DNA of 64,000 nucleotides from Lomentospora prolificans (lineage: Eukaryota > Ascomycota > Sordariomycetes > Microascales > Microascaceae), in contig JARFXM010000003.1 of NCBI GenBank assembly GCA_029532625.1, positions 2,852,001 to 2,916,000 on the forward strand. The letters run 5' to 3'. This document shows, piece by piece, positions 11,898 to 24,500 of the stretch. The position numbers and the translations under genes are program-made. Each line of letters opens with the position of its first letter. Position 1 is the stretch's first letter. The notes under the pieces are model-generated. The model worked only from the letters and a program-made list of their open reading frames with translations, did no database searches and was not told the DNA's origin.

Positions 11898-14882
11898 GGC
11901 TCTTCGACGGCAGGCCTCGTAGGAGCCCAGAGACAAGAGCGTCTGCTCAGGGTTTCGTAGCTCGAGTTACACGCACATAGGTGCTATCTGTGTCCGCTTC
12001 AAGCGGCCGCTTGGCTGTTGTTGAGAGGCTAGATCTCGACTAGGGCAAGAGAAGAGTCGTATTGTAGCTGGTCATGTAGCCCAGGAGGGCCAACAGTAGC
12101 TAATCGCAGGTTGAGCTATGCGTCCGCCGGTAATCGTGCCTTACTGAGTATATTGTAGAGAGGTTTACAGCAGAAATGGGGAAGGGTTGCAAGGGCAAAT
12201 GTAAGGGAGGCCAATACAAAGGAAGATTGCACAAGGGCACTTCTGATGACACAATGCAAGTCAGAAAGACTGAAGGGGAAAAGGGTCTCAAGAGATGAGG
12301 GTCGCAGCTCGAGGAGCAGGACATGTGGTGGGTTATAGGTGTTATAGGTTCTACATGGATCGAGGGAGCGAGGGCAGGAAACGAATCGAGGAGGACATGC
12401 GCTTCGTCCTATGTTTCCCTGTGTCGCTCATGCTTAGTCTATTACGCCTCGTGCTCGAACATCTCTCCTCCTCTGAAATGACGCACGAACAGGGATAAGG
12501 GTGTATCAATTGACCAACTCTCTCGGCGGTCCCAGGAGCGCTGCCGATCCCCGCTGGGCTGGGAGCGCTTCTCGCAATGGAAACGGCGACATGAGGAGGG
12601 AAGGTGTAAATGGCCTCTCTATTTTTTTTTTCTTTTCACTGGCTGTCTTTACCAGCCCGCCGTACCACCAGGCGCACGGGTACATATTGCCTGCAGCACT
12701 CCTTGCTGCCCTCCCAGGCAAGGGCGGAGAATTTCAAACCTGTCGATGCTAACCCCCCCGGCCACCTACCACTCCCTATAACAGAGGGTATTATTATTAC
12801 ACCCTTTCCAGAACCAGAACAGGAATGAAAACTGAGAACCAGGATGGCGCGTATCTTCGTGGATAGATCTTCTGGTAACAGGGGGGCTAGACTGCCCGAG
12901 GGAGGTGTGACAGAGTATCAAGTGGGAATAAGCAGAGCACAAATGATTGTGGCCCATATCGAAAGTGTCGTGGTTGACTCGGCCAGGGAGGCTGGACACG
13001 GCACCACACTTGTGAGATCCATAGAACCTGCGCCAACGGAACATTGCGTGTTATCAACTACCGGCCACGAGAGAAATCTGGGGAGAATGACAAAAAGCAC
13101 TCTGTGGAAGCGAAGGAAATGCCTCTATCACATGCGCGGGTGGCTTTCAAGCGCTGAGCCGTAGGAGGGAGCCGTGTAGCACCCATGATAATCGTAGTAT
13201 GGACATGGCGATCAGGGTTCATCAAGTTCACGGCCACGTTTTCAATGCCTTTCGTGCATGCGCAGTAGCTGATGGTGGAGGGTCTCCCCCCTGGAGAATG
13301 GCCGAATTTCCGCTACAGTAGTTTACAAAGGAATGTAAAATCTACGTCGCTGTTGATGGCATGGGAAGGGCAATGTCATTGGAACCTTTGAAGTCAATTG
13401 TCCGTCAATCCTGCCTGCCACATTTTCCGCATTGCCCGCCCAAATACCCCACGACAGGTGGCGGGTACGAGCGGCAGAAGCCATTGGAGCCTAGAGCCTA
13501 CAATGTAGCTGTACAAGCCCGGTCAAAGCATGAGGGGATTTCAAAGTTTAGCAGAGAGCAGGTGGACGGGCGGATTGAGGCAGGAGCAGAGCAAGTGTGG
13601 AATGGATCGTGCGAAACTAGGATCACACCCGCAACTGCAACCACAACCCAACAACCCAACGCCTCACATTCACCCGCCCCACCCCCTCCGTTTCCAAGCG
13701 GGCACGCCCGCCAGCCATCCTCCTCGAACCCCAGGCCAGGCCGGCACTCCCTCAAGGCGGTTTCAGGGCTTCTTGCGACAACGACGGCTTTTTCCGGTCT
13801 TGGTCCGATGGGATGCCAGCTGGTCAAGGGCCGACGTCCTTGATTATTACACCAGGTCTTGGGCTCTTCATCCTCGTACAAGACCTTCGGCATCGGCGTC
13901 GACGGTTCTTCAGATAACAACGAGCGCGATCTCAGCCTCTACCAGCCCTGGCGCCTATTCTGCGAGATTGATCTATTCTTGGAATCGCACTACTGTACGC
14001 ACGCAACAGCCAGCCGTGTACGCAAGATGGGAACATTGAGTAGAATTGGTTCTTCATGTACGCAGAATTGTCGGTCCGTCCGGTTCCGAATCTCTCAGCG
14101 CTTATTCTGCTCAGTCCCTTCTTCCCATCGGCCCCTCCCAAGATATGTACCCGTACCGTTTCGCTTCATCGGCTATGAGTAGATTGGCCATACACATGTC
14201 GGACTTTGCGCTTGGACTTCGAAATCTCGAATTTTCCATCGGGGCGTTCGCTACAGATTGACGAACAGACAGGTACACGGAAGAGTCGATGACCGTGTTT
14301 TGTTCTTTTTCCTGATATTTCCTTGCCATCCGATCAATAAGATGCCAATGTCTAGCGCCTTGGTATTCTGGTGGCTATTTTGATCGGAAAAGCTACGTTT
14401 TTTTCCCCATCCGAAAAATAGACTCAAGTCTCGATCTGCTCTAGCTGAAGCTGCCATGGCACTTTTTTGTCCATAGCCGCTGGCCTCCTTTCCTTGCTGC
14501 ATATGCTATTTTTGGTACACCTTTGAACGCGACACTTCGAACCGAGACATTGACCCAGATTCCGAATATGCGCAGACTTCACCACCAAGGTGCGACGTAG
14601 AACCCCCAGTCACGGCACAGGTTCCGTTGAAGATGGCCGACAGACGCGGACGGATGAAGAAAGCCCCTAGCATATTGTTCGTTACCCGAGGATGTCTTGT
14701 TCGGGTTGGCCATTGAGTTCTCGAGCCTCTCGCCTCATGCCGTCTGACTCGCGATCGACCCTTCATCCGGGAAATCCATCAGCGTCACCTCCTTAAGCGT
14801 CAACCCTTGTTCGAAAACACCATTGCGTACTTCTGCCACAAACTACTTTTTGCTTGGGAAGAAAAGGAAAGATGGAAGAGTG
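11898..14882. other. Gene-poor region, left part
   Basis: This spans the promoter of the DUF6536 gene and then unassigned sequence. Open frames exist (for example 13498-13920 minus, 13530-14039 plus), but none has an ATG context, domain or composition that supports a gene, and no transposase, reverse transcriptase or long terminal repeat is visible. Base composition is close to the rest of the window, so there is no sign of an AT-rich RIP-degraded block. Confidence 0.4.

Positions 14883-14912
<30 letters not shown>
14883..14912. repeat. Poly(A) run of 30
   Basis: This is an uninterrupted run of 30 A inside the long gene-poor region, preceded by a purine-rich stretch. It could be a simple microsatellite or the tail of an old retrocopy. 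I could not see a target-site duplication on either side. Confidence 0.9.
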
Positions 14913-14914
<2 letters not shown>

Positions 14915-17900
14915 CCCCGCAACTAAAACAATCGTGATTTTCGCACGATATCCTCTTATTAACTTAGATTCGGTATTTTCCAGGCCCCAGCTGGGTTAAG
15001 GTTAAGTCGGAATTATCGGGACATAAATATACTATTACCACCCACCTGGGAATTGATGGCGAGCCAAGTAGGTCCCTCCGTGGTGTAAAGCCGGAGAAGG
15101 GGTCATAATGGATCCACCAGGTTTCTGAGACAGCGCCAACCTGGATCGTGAAGGAGGCGATCATTAATGCAAGCGCTGGCGTCGGAACCCGGTCGCTAAG
15201 CCTACGGGGGCCCCATATCTCCTCGCTCCCTACGTAAATAGTGAGAGTTTCTCGCTCGCAGGCAATCCTCTAAGCACTGAACGTTGATGATTGGGAGATC
15301 GTATTCACCGGCCGAGGGAGGCGGAACCACTTCAGGACTCTGTAGTTGTGACTGACGACTGACTTAATGATTCATTCAACCACACCCTGTCATGGTGATC
15401 GCTAAACAGAGTCTCCGCTAGAAATTCTTTTCGTAGCAGGGATTCGAGATCCGAGACGGCAGCACGAGACGCCCTCCCAGGTTCTCTAACCCCTACTTCC
15501 CACACCCGCCTTCCTAACCGGGCGTTACCGCCGCCGAGCTGGATCCAACGGTACCATATCGGCGCGGGCTTTCAGCTTTGCAGTTTGCCTGGTCCTCAGT
15601 TAGGCTATTTATCCACTCACGGCGGCGCCATGTTTCAGCAATCTTGGGAGGAGATGGTCTTGCCTTCATCGAAACAGAGAATCGGGTCGCCTCCTCTCTC
15701 CATCATCTAAAGCTAGCGAGCTAACACCTCGACACTCTCACCACGGCCTTGCCGAGCAACGGGTGGCCGAACATTGCTTCCGCGCGAGAGTCAAGTTGAT
15801 AAGGGGAGGCGAAGGCTCTTCGATATCATTGACGACCAAGAAAGAGATTCCACACTCCTCCTATGAACGGCCACCATAACCCATGAGTAACGGCAAGGCA
15901 TGCCGCATTTTCTCATGTTTTTGTTCAAAGACAGCCAGACGGGACCTTCGTCCAGGGCGGGGCGCACCGTAGTTGAAGACCCTTTGGCGCGTTGGTTTCG
16001 CTCCACTATGCCACAACTCAAAACTCAAATACATCTCGGGTTCGAGATCTATCAAACTTTACCAAGGTTCAACATCAAGGCAGACCATGTGAACCCGTCT
16101 CCCTCCCAAATTCCCCTCTTTGCCCTTTCGTTCCTTGTTTTGCATTTAGTCAAGCTGGCTGCAGGATTCCCTTTTAGTGTATATCGGTAGGCGACCCATG
16201 AATGGCCATGGACGGATAAAGGCTCCTGGGCAGATATTTGGCGATTCTCGGTGAGCTTCAACCCATTCCCCAATGTGCTAGGCTACACAAAGCAAGGCAG
16301 CAAAAGTTTGTTCGTCCGCCCGATGCTCCTCGCGTGGGTTAGAGAGGCAAATCTCGAAACGTTCCACCGGGCGTGCATGAAACGTCCCGCAGCCCGGTAC
16401 TAATGGCTCATCAACCGAATAAGACGTGATATAAGATCAGCCTCACCATACCAATGCTGCCGAGAGCAGGGCTGCTTCGCCTCCGCCTAACCAACCATCT
16501 CACCGCGATTGGAGTTCGGTTTGCCAGGAGAAAACAAGTGCATTGAACAGAGGGGCTGCGTGTGAATACATTCCGTTAACCCCATCACCCATCATTGATG
16601 CGTGATGATCCTCTCTACCATTAGATAAGAGAATAACAGCGGATTGCCAATCCAAAGGGTATGGGCAGGATCTGCCCAGGATCCCTCGTAGCGCATCCAC
16701 AATCATGATGGTCCCTTTGCCAACTGCTAATCACTCGCTGATCAACCATCTTAGTAACAAGGCCAAAAACGACATGGGAGATGGGGCTACTACTATTCAC
16801 AAACAGAGAGCTATTGCTGGCTATACCGACGCCGCAACAAAGTGACCCGATGCACGGTTCGGGATCAGTTATGCGCCGTTGGAAAAAAGCAAGTACTAGC
16901 CTGCTCTTTGGGCGGATGTGAGATCTTAGGCCGCAATACGGTTCGGGATTGGCCACTGACTTGGTCGTTCTCCCTGGGTGATGCCAGGCTGTGGCTGAGG
17001 AATGCCTCGCATCCTAAAGTGGTTATATTGAGCAAAACAAGGTGAAGCAGGGCAGGCTCCAAGATCACCCGCATATGCTGGCGGTCTAGGTCTACATGTG
17101 ATTTAAAGGATGGCGGCCAGGCCTGCAGTTAAAGCAAGGCGCTTCAGAATGGCCATAAGGGTGCCAGGCTGTAGGATGCGGCTCAAAAGCTCGATCCGGC
17201 TTCCTGCCCAATCCCCATCAGCTAGGACCAAGGACTGATAAATGGACAAAGGCTCTCGCTGACGAGGTACAGAAGAAGCTGACCAAAGTGGTGGTGGCGA
17301 CGAGCCGGACCAGCCAGGCTCATGCAACGTTGAGCTCCGTCATCCCAGGGCTGCGTGGCACTAACACAGATACCGGTTCAAGCCGCCCGGGAGATGGAAG
17401 AAATCCATCCTGACCTCGGTGGGCGTAAGCAGAAATAACCATCGTCTAATTGGACAGAGCGGGCTATCTCAAAGAAGGAATCGCCAGCTGGAATACAACA
17501 ATAGTACGATTCTACCTTTGAGACTGGCTGATGAGGCTCCACATGAGTGCGACTCTACTGAAAGCCTTGTGAGCATGGGGGGTCACGAAAGAGCTAATCA
17601 GTAGACAGGGATTACCAACGGATAGTACAAGCCACAGTTATCAACGTGTATTATACCCAAAGTCACATGCACTTTCCAAATCAGGTAGGCACTAGCCTCA
17701 CACTTGGAAAGCTCGAGACAGATCTGGATGGGTATCACTGTCAGAAAATTCCAGGCCATGAGCTGTGCGACGTCCCGAGATGCGCGTTGTCCCCGCCAGT
17801 ACCACCCTACCACCCAATCATAACGATTCCAGCGACCCCAGAACCACCATGACACCTTTCGGCAGGACGGGTTTGGGACGTCCTCATACGATTCCACACA

Positions 17901-19850
17901 GCCACAGGGCCCAAATGGCATGGTGAAGCAGTTCGCGATATATTAGTCTAATGTCGTTCTCTTCTCTCCTTGCTCTTGCCAGCTCACCATCATTTTTTTT
18001 TTGTTCTTGAAGGCTCCAGTCAAAGTGCCCAACAATACGGCCGTTGGGGACCGCAGGCGCAACGATTGGTGTGTGCGCGTTAGGCAGGCGACACTTGGGC
18101 CGAATTGCCGTGTCGGCTTGCCTTGAATGAATTACAAAGTACGGTGTGCACCATCAGAAGGCTCCAGCCCTGGTTCTGTTGGGAGGAGGCGGACAATGAG
18201 GAGCATCTGCTCCACTCAGGATCGATCAGTGTCTCCCCCACAGGCCTAATCTAATGTCCAGAGCCAGGCAAGCTCGAATCCAGATTGTAAACTACTAGTA
18301 GCTCAGTCGTACGTCGAAGAGGGAGGAGGGGCTGGTTCCGAGACCGCGCAACGAGCTGTGGGAACTGAGCTCATCCGCGCTTCGATGATTCCGAACCGAG
18401 AAGCCAGTCACTTGATTTTCCCCCCTCTACTTCTTATGGGCTGGCTTCTTGCCTACTAACATACCCCACCTTTACCCCACCAAGTTACTCTAAACTGGTT
18501 TAAGTGGGCAATTTCAGGCCTCTTGTCATCACACCGCCAGCGCTCGTACGGTTTTGCGCCGTCCTCATGCTGTTATGCTTGTCCGCGCTAAGGTCCCGAA
18601 GTGCAACTTCAAGTAGAAGTGCGAGAGTGCGCAAGGGGATGGGCGGGGAGAAGACGGGGAGCTCCGCAAGGATGTATTGGTGGGTGTGTACGAAGTACAG
18701 ACGCAGGCATATGCCACTATTATTAGTTGTAATAGACTTCGAGGTGGCCCCTGTTCCGGTAGTCGTAGGCCAGCATCTGCCAGCGTGTATGAGCTTGTCT
18801 GTGGACAGGAGCCAGCCAGTGCTGTATTATTAGCGAGCAGAAGGGGTCTTGCATTACGCTCCTATCCTGTGAAGGATGTGAGGGGGGTTAGAGAGGAACC
18901 TTTGAGCCATGGGACAGTACAACTTCTCGTCTTCTCGCCTGGCGAATTGTCAATCGCTGTTCTTTCTGGGCGGTCCTGTGGCCCTCCCTCGTTCACCCGT
19001 CCCGACACTCCGAAGTTGGATGTCAACTTGAAAAGAAGAGTCCGATGAAACACGGCACAATGGTCGATTCATCGCTTGTTCTTCTTTCCGCACCCTTGGC
19101 CTCTTTCCCCAATTGCTTGGTCATTTAAACCTAGGAATATTCAGGGCTACCTGATGCGGTGCAGGGAAAGAACAGGAACATTCGTGAAAGGTTGTGTAAG
19201 TACGGATACTCGGATTAGCAAGCATTAGTCGGGGCAAGGCTCTGGCCAGCGCAAAAGCTTCCCAGACCCCTGTGACTGGTGCCTATGGGTGTGGGGGAAA
19301 AGGTGTAATAATAGGCCAGCAAATGTGCAAAGTGGGATATGGACACAGCAAAGAAGGTCGAGACCTAAATTACAAAATATAGGAGAAAAATTAAGAGAAA
19401 AAACAGAAAAAAAGAGAAAAAGAAATAGAAAAAGAAAAACGGTAGGGTACATCCTGCTCGCCCATCTTGCCTCCCAGGCAAATGCGTCTACAGAGTACAA
19501 TGGATCCGACGGTATCCTCCACGCAACGTTCAACATTGTCACTTAGTCGTACTATATTGTACTGGGCTGGAACCCGCGAGCAGCCGAGTGACTACTTGCA
19601 GCCCCCGAGTTCCGCCCTGCCCCTGGCCTTTAAGCCTGCCCATGGCTGTGTACACAAGTACGCTGAGGTACCCGACCCGGCCCCAGTGACACAAAGCCAC
19701 AACACCAACGACGTATTGCGACTTGACAGAGTAGTAATTGATGGTATGGTTCGGTCTTGCTTGTGTGTGTGGTGCCGTGCTCCTGCCTCCTCCATCCTGA
19801 AGTTGCCCATCTGTCTATAAGAAATCCTTGTAGTTCCACGACCGCTCAAA
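14913..19850. other. Gene-poor region, right part
   Basis: Nearly 5 kb without a supported gene. Candidate frames (15900-16190, 17598-17921, 18504-18833) lack ATG starts, domains or consistent codon use. A CCAGCCAG word occurs near 17310 and at 18812. The sequence from 19370 to 19440 on the plus strand is an A/G-rich low-complexity tract (AGAAAAAAAGAGAAAAAG-like). The right part probably contains the promoter of the 81-residue gene. Confidence 0.4.
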
Positions 19851-20225
19851 TTCCATTCCCTCTCTCTCTCGTTCTCCTCCTCCATCTCTCTCTCACTTTA
19901 GCTTGACCTTTGCCTCTCAGGCTTGCCTGCTTTCCTCACCCCGAAAGACTTTCCAATCTCGAGAAACACGCTTCAGCTCGGGGTTATACCCGAACCTTAC
20001 AAATCCGGCGATCACGTCAACTCACTGGGACTTACACCATCCACGCCTCGATTCCTGCGCACAGCCTCGAACCGACGACCGAGTCGGAGCTTCCTTGTCC
20101 TCGACTCATACATAATTCGATAGTTTCTTTCTCTACCTTTAAAGAGTTACAGACACAACACAATAAAACACAGAAAACCCACGAAAGAGCACCCGTCGAA
20201 CCCTCCTCAGAAAAACACCAGCAAA
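19851..20225 (+). promoter_or_regulatory. CT-rich initiator tract and ATG-free leader of the 81-residue gene
   Basis: A (CT)n-rich tract at about 19852-19903 resembles the pyrimidine stretches at fungal transcription starts. From there to 20225 there is no ATG in any frame, an interval of about 370 bases. This supports use of the ATG at 20226 by a scanning ribosome. The transcription start itself is inferred. Confidence 0.5.
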
Positions 20226-20471
20226 ATGTCTCCCACATACACCATGTCTGCGCACCTCTGCAAGCAGATCTACTCTTCTTGGCGCCAAACCCGCCACCCC
20301 TCTCCAGAGCCCCTCCTCGGGCCCTCTACCCAGCAGCGCCGCGACTCGACATCGTCCAACTCGTCCACCTCAAGCTCAACGTCTCCCGTCTTCTCCTCGG
20401 CAAACCCCTCGATCGATAGGGACCGCGACACCTCGTCGAGTCAAGCCTCCTGGAGGGGTCGGCGGCAGTAA
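20226..20471 (+). CDS. Small Ser-rich hypothetical protein (81 residues)
   Basis: A single-exon frame of 81 residues. The start sits in good context (AGCAAAATGTC) as the first ATG after a long pyrimidine-rich leader. The N-terminus (MSPTYTMSAHLCKQIYSSWRQ) could form a short amphipathic helix with Cys and Trp. Next comes PSPEPLLGPSTQQRRDS, then a Ser/Thr stretch and a charged end (DRDRDTSSSQASWRGRRQ). There is no signal peptide or membrane segment. RRDS and the SP dipeptides are plausible kinase sites. I do not recognise a domain and propose no function. The alternative is that the whole region is a non-coding transcript, which the clean leader makes less likely. Confidence 0.55.
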   Translation: MSPTYTMSAHLCKQIYSSWRQTRHPSPEPLLGPSTQQRRDSTSSNSSTSSSTSPVFSSANPSIDRDRDTSSSQASWRGRRQ

Positions 20472-21560
20472 AATCAAAGACATGGCTACCAAGCACCACA
20501 TATTCTCTTTTCAAACCCCGAGACTGGTACTTGCTTTCTACTCTTCTCCCGACACACAAAGTTCATCTGTTTGTGTGTGAAATCAGTGGCCGGGTTTGTG
20601 TGATTTTTGTTTTCTTCAATCACTTTCGACTCCATCTCATTTGTCTTAACAAGGGTTTATCCGGCTTCGGATTTGGCACACATGGCGTTTTCCGGTGGGG
20701 ACTTGTTGCATTGATGAATTAGGCTGGTACATTTAATCGCACGGGAATTTATAATAGTTATCAAAGTACGAAATCGACTACTTGTTTTCTCCTTTCAATT
20801 TCATCATTCCCTCCCCAACTCGCCAGAGACATGGCTTCTCCGCCATCCCCTGGTTTATTGTTTGTTGTGGTTCGTTGGCTGGTCTGTTGGCATGATTACG
20901 CTGAGCTGCTCCATGGCGTTCTTAGACTATATCTCGGACCCGCAGAGCGACAAGCTCCCACATCAACTCTGGACAGCACAACGACGAGGAACCGCTCCTT
21001 CAAACTCAGCTCAGTTCATAGCGTCTTATTCTAGTTATGATACCCTTGCGCCTAGTGACGTTTCCCATTGCAAGCTACAGTGAAGGTCAATGTAGATTTC
21101 CAAGAATAGTCGTCGTTGGGTGAGCAGCCGTGTTGAAACCTAGTCTGCCGAGTATAAGAGCGCGTGGTGTTCCAAAGAAATGACAGCTGATTTCATATAA
21201 TGATCTTCAATTCAAGGCGCGAGCCGAGGTTAGTAGAGCGAGTTTCCAGCTTCAAAAGTAAAATGCTAAACAAGGCAGCTAGGTAAGAGACAATTAACGA
21301 TGTTACTGCTTAGACTTGAGAGCATTGTATTCTCATATATCCTCAGAACCTTTCCTTTCCGCAATCCTACATTAAACAAATGGAGGCAGATTTCTGCAAA
21401 ACATATCCATCAACATCAGGTAATACTACCGCATCTTGCCATCTATCGAGCAAGAGCAGAAGAGCTACAAACAAGAAAATGAAAAAGATAAAACGAAGTG
21501 CAGACATGAAATGCATGTATATCGTCCATCAAATATAATATCCTGTCTAGAAATGGGCGT
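20472..21560. other. Convergent spacer after the 81-residue gene
   Basis: This contains the 3' UTR of the 81-residue gene and the 3' flank of the phosphatidylserine decarboxylase gene. The end near 21180-21540 is AT-rich. No gene, RNA or repeat is supported. Confidence 0.5.
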
Positions 21561-24500
21561 TTACCCGGCGATGACGGGTACGCTACCACCGTCCAGCTTC
21601 TCGACCGTCTCCTGAGACACGTCGAGACGCTGAGCCTTGTCGTCTCCGCTTGCCTCAGGTGTCTCGGGGGCCGATACGGAGCCTTGGATCCTCCGTTTGG
21701 CTTCGGCCTTCTCCTCCTCCGTAACGTCCTTTTCGTCCTTGCGCATGTCTGGTTTCCATTGTGGCTCGGCGGGCGAGTGGCCGATGGACATACCCGCTCG
21801 GATCTAATTTAACGAGGTTAGCACACGACGTTTCAATTTAGTCGTGAAGCAGGGGCTGAGCACTTACCAGAGTCTCTAAAGCCGTGTTCGAGTTGTCCAC
21901 GAGGTCGTCGTCGAACTTCATCTTGCCCTCTTCAAAGAGCACCACAAGGGTCGAGCCTCCGAACTTGAAGTAGCCAAGTTCTTCCGCTCGCTTCACCTGC
22001 TCGCCCGCTTTGCGGGTAATCACCGTGCTGCCGACCATCATGGCACCGATACAGATGACCATGACACGACCGTGTTCAACGCTATCGATGGGCACTAGGA
22101 CACGGACGTTCTCGCCGTACACATCGAGCGCAGATCGGATCGCCATTGGATTAACAGTGTAATACTCTCCCTCAATGAGCTCTGGTTTACCCATCACGCC
22201 GTCGACAGGGATGTGAAATCGGTGGTAATCCTGAGGGGCGAGCCTAAAGATACCGAGGGCACCGTTGGTATAGCGGTCGGCCTCTGCGCCGTACGCATCT
22301 CCGAGGAGGCGCTTGATCGAAAACTCGCGTCCCTTGATCCATACTTGGGTTGCTTGAGTGACTCTGTTGAAAACAACGCTACGGCAGTCGGCAGGTGACA
22401 CGATGATGCGCGGGTTGTCAGGAGCTGAGCAGGGTCGAGCACCTGGTTTAAGAGCGCGGTAGAAGAACTCATTGAAGTTCTTAAACTCTTCGAGTGGCAA
22501 GAGTACCTCGGACAAATCAAGATTGTGGAACTCGATAAAGGGGATGATCTGAGATTTAGAGCCGGGGTCATCGTACTTCCTACCCTGCTTGATACTCATG
22601 CTCTTGAGAAGCTTGCGGACTGCGATGAGAAGCCGGTTAGCACCATTTATTTCCATGAAAGCTACACAGGCAATGCCTTGTCCTTATCGACTTCAAAACT
22701 TACTCTGTTTCTTCTCCATATTGTTAGATTTCAGGCCCTTATACAACAAGCGGATACCCAGTCTCACGTAGACGCTCATCTTCTCCTCGTTGATTTGGCC
22801 AGTAATGCGATCTTGGACAAGGATATTCGCGGAATTGGCACCCAGTTTGTAGCCTCCATACGAAATCTTGGTGATCACCTTGGAGTACCACTTGCGCTGG
22901 GCTTGGCTAGCCGTTACGAAGCCACCCATCGTCAGCTTATTCACCTGTCTCCAGTCCTGACTGGCACAAGTGGCTATGTGGGTGATGATGTCTGTGTCTC
23001 TCCGCTTATTGAGGCGCGGCTGGTGGCAAATTGGACATTCCCGAATCTCAACAACATGCTCCTCACCGCGGTCTTCAACGAGTTCATCTTTAGAGAGGAA
23101 GTCACCTTCCTCGCCCGGAGCATTCAGCTCGGGCACGACAATTGTCGATGGCGCGCTGGAATCCTGGTGCGACTGGTCAAGGGGGGGTTGAAGAGGTTCC
23201 GATACGCCCGGGGTGCTGGCAGAAGATTCGCTATGCGGCGTGACGCTGCCGCTATCAGTCGGGCGAAGAAGGCCCCGAACACGGTCGCCCAAAGTTGTTT
23301 GCTTATTGCTATTAGCAAGCAGCTGCTCTTCGAGACAGATGACCACCTCGTCCACCGTTAAATCCTGCTCTTCGCCGCCACTGATCCTATGAGGGAAGCG
23401 CTGGAAGAAGCTGTCGATCGTGGACTCGCGGAGGGTTGACCCGAGCGTGTCAAGCATCGTAGTCAACTCAACCTTGCTGATATGCCCGCTCTCGTCCGCG
23501 TCGTATTGCTTAATCATGGCTCGCCAGAATTGCTGGCGCAGAGCAGGGTATGGCATGTACTTGGCGCGCAAAAACAAGACAGGATTATGTTTATCCTCCC
23601 ACTTCTCGAGATTCTTCATCTTCAGCGGCAAGGAGAATTCGTAAAAGTCCTGGTTTTCCGTTTCGATCGGCGGAGTTTCTAGACCTTCGCTAAGGGGAGT
23701 GGGGATGGCAAGCGAGTCACCAGAGGGTGTAACCACGGGTTGGGCCTGGGCTATAGAGCTCGAGGTCGCAGACGGCGTCGCAGATCCTGCGTCGGCAGCA
23801 GCCTTGGAAGAAGACTGCTTGATTAGTTTACTCAAGCTCTGGGCGGACGAAGACCGGGATAAGCCGAGCTTCCGGAAGCGCGGGCGCTTGGGCTGCTCAT
23901 ATTCTGGGGGGTCCTTGAGGTCATAGAGGCCAGTCTCCGGGTTGGCCTTGGGCGCCTTGTCAATGAGGTCCTTGACCGGGAGGTTGCATGAGGCAATAAA
24001 GTCGTTGCCAGAATACTTATCATGATCGATAACAGTGAAGGCAAATGAATACTGCTGTTCATGTGACAGGACTTGGAAAATCATCTTCTCATTGAAAACA
24101 GGGTTCAGGTTGTGGCGCACATGTCGAGTTCGATACGTCTTCTTACCCAACGAGGCGACGACGAAGGGATCCATGTCAAAGCTCGTTCGAGTGAGATTAG
24201 ACTCGGGGGGCAAATCGGTGATGTTGCAGATCTCGAGGAATATGATTCCCAAGACATCCGAGCCGCCGCTGAACTCGTAGGCATTCTCCTTCCTCTTCCT
24301 CTTTAGTCTCTTAATTCGTAGACGGCGCTTCCTTCGTTCGATAGCTTCGGGCTTGGTGGAGTCTTCTTCTTCGGGAGTCTCATCGCTCACATCGAGATCG
24401 TCGTCCTCTTCGTCGTCATCGTCGTCATCCTCGATTTCCGACAGCGTAGTATCAAGCCCTTCTCCAGGAACTGTAGCAGGAGTAGGAGCGAGCAATCCTC

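Noticed and set aside
13498..13920. 140-codon minus-strand frame in the gene-poor region
   Set aside because: Irregular composition, no domain, and overlapping plus-strand frames of similar length; consistent with chance.
18504..18833. 109-codon plus frame with a hydrophobic N-terminus resembling a signal peptide
   Set aside because: The frame begins with GTG, not ATG, and the rest shows no cysteine pattern or conservation that would support a secreted protein.
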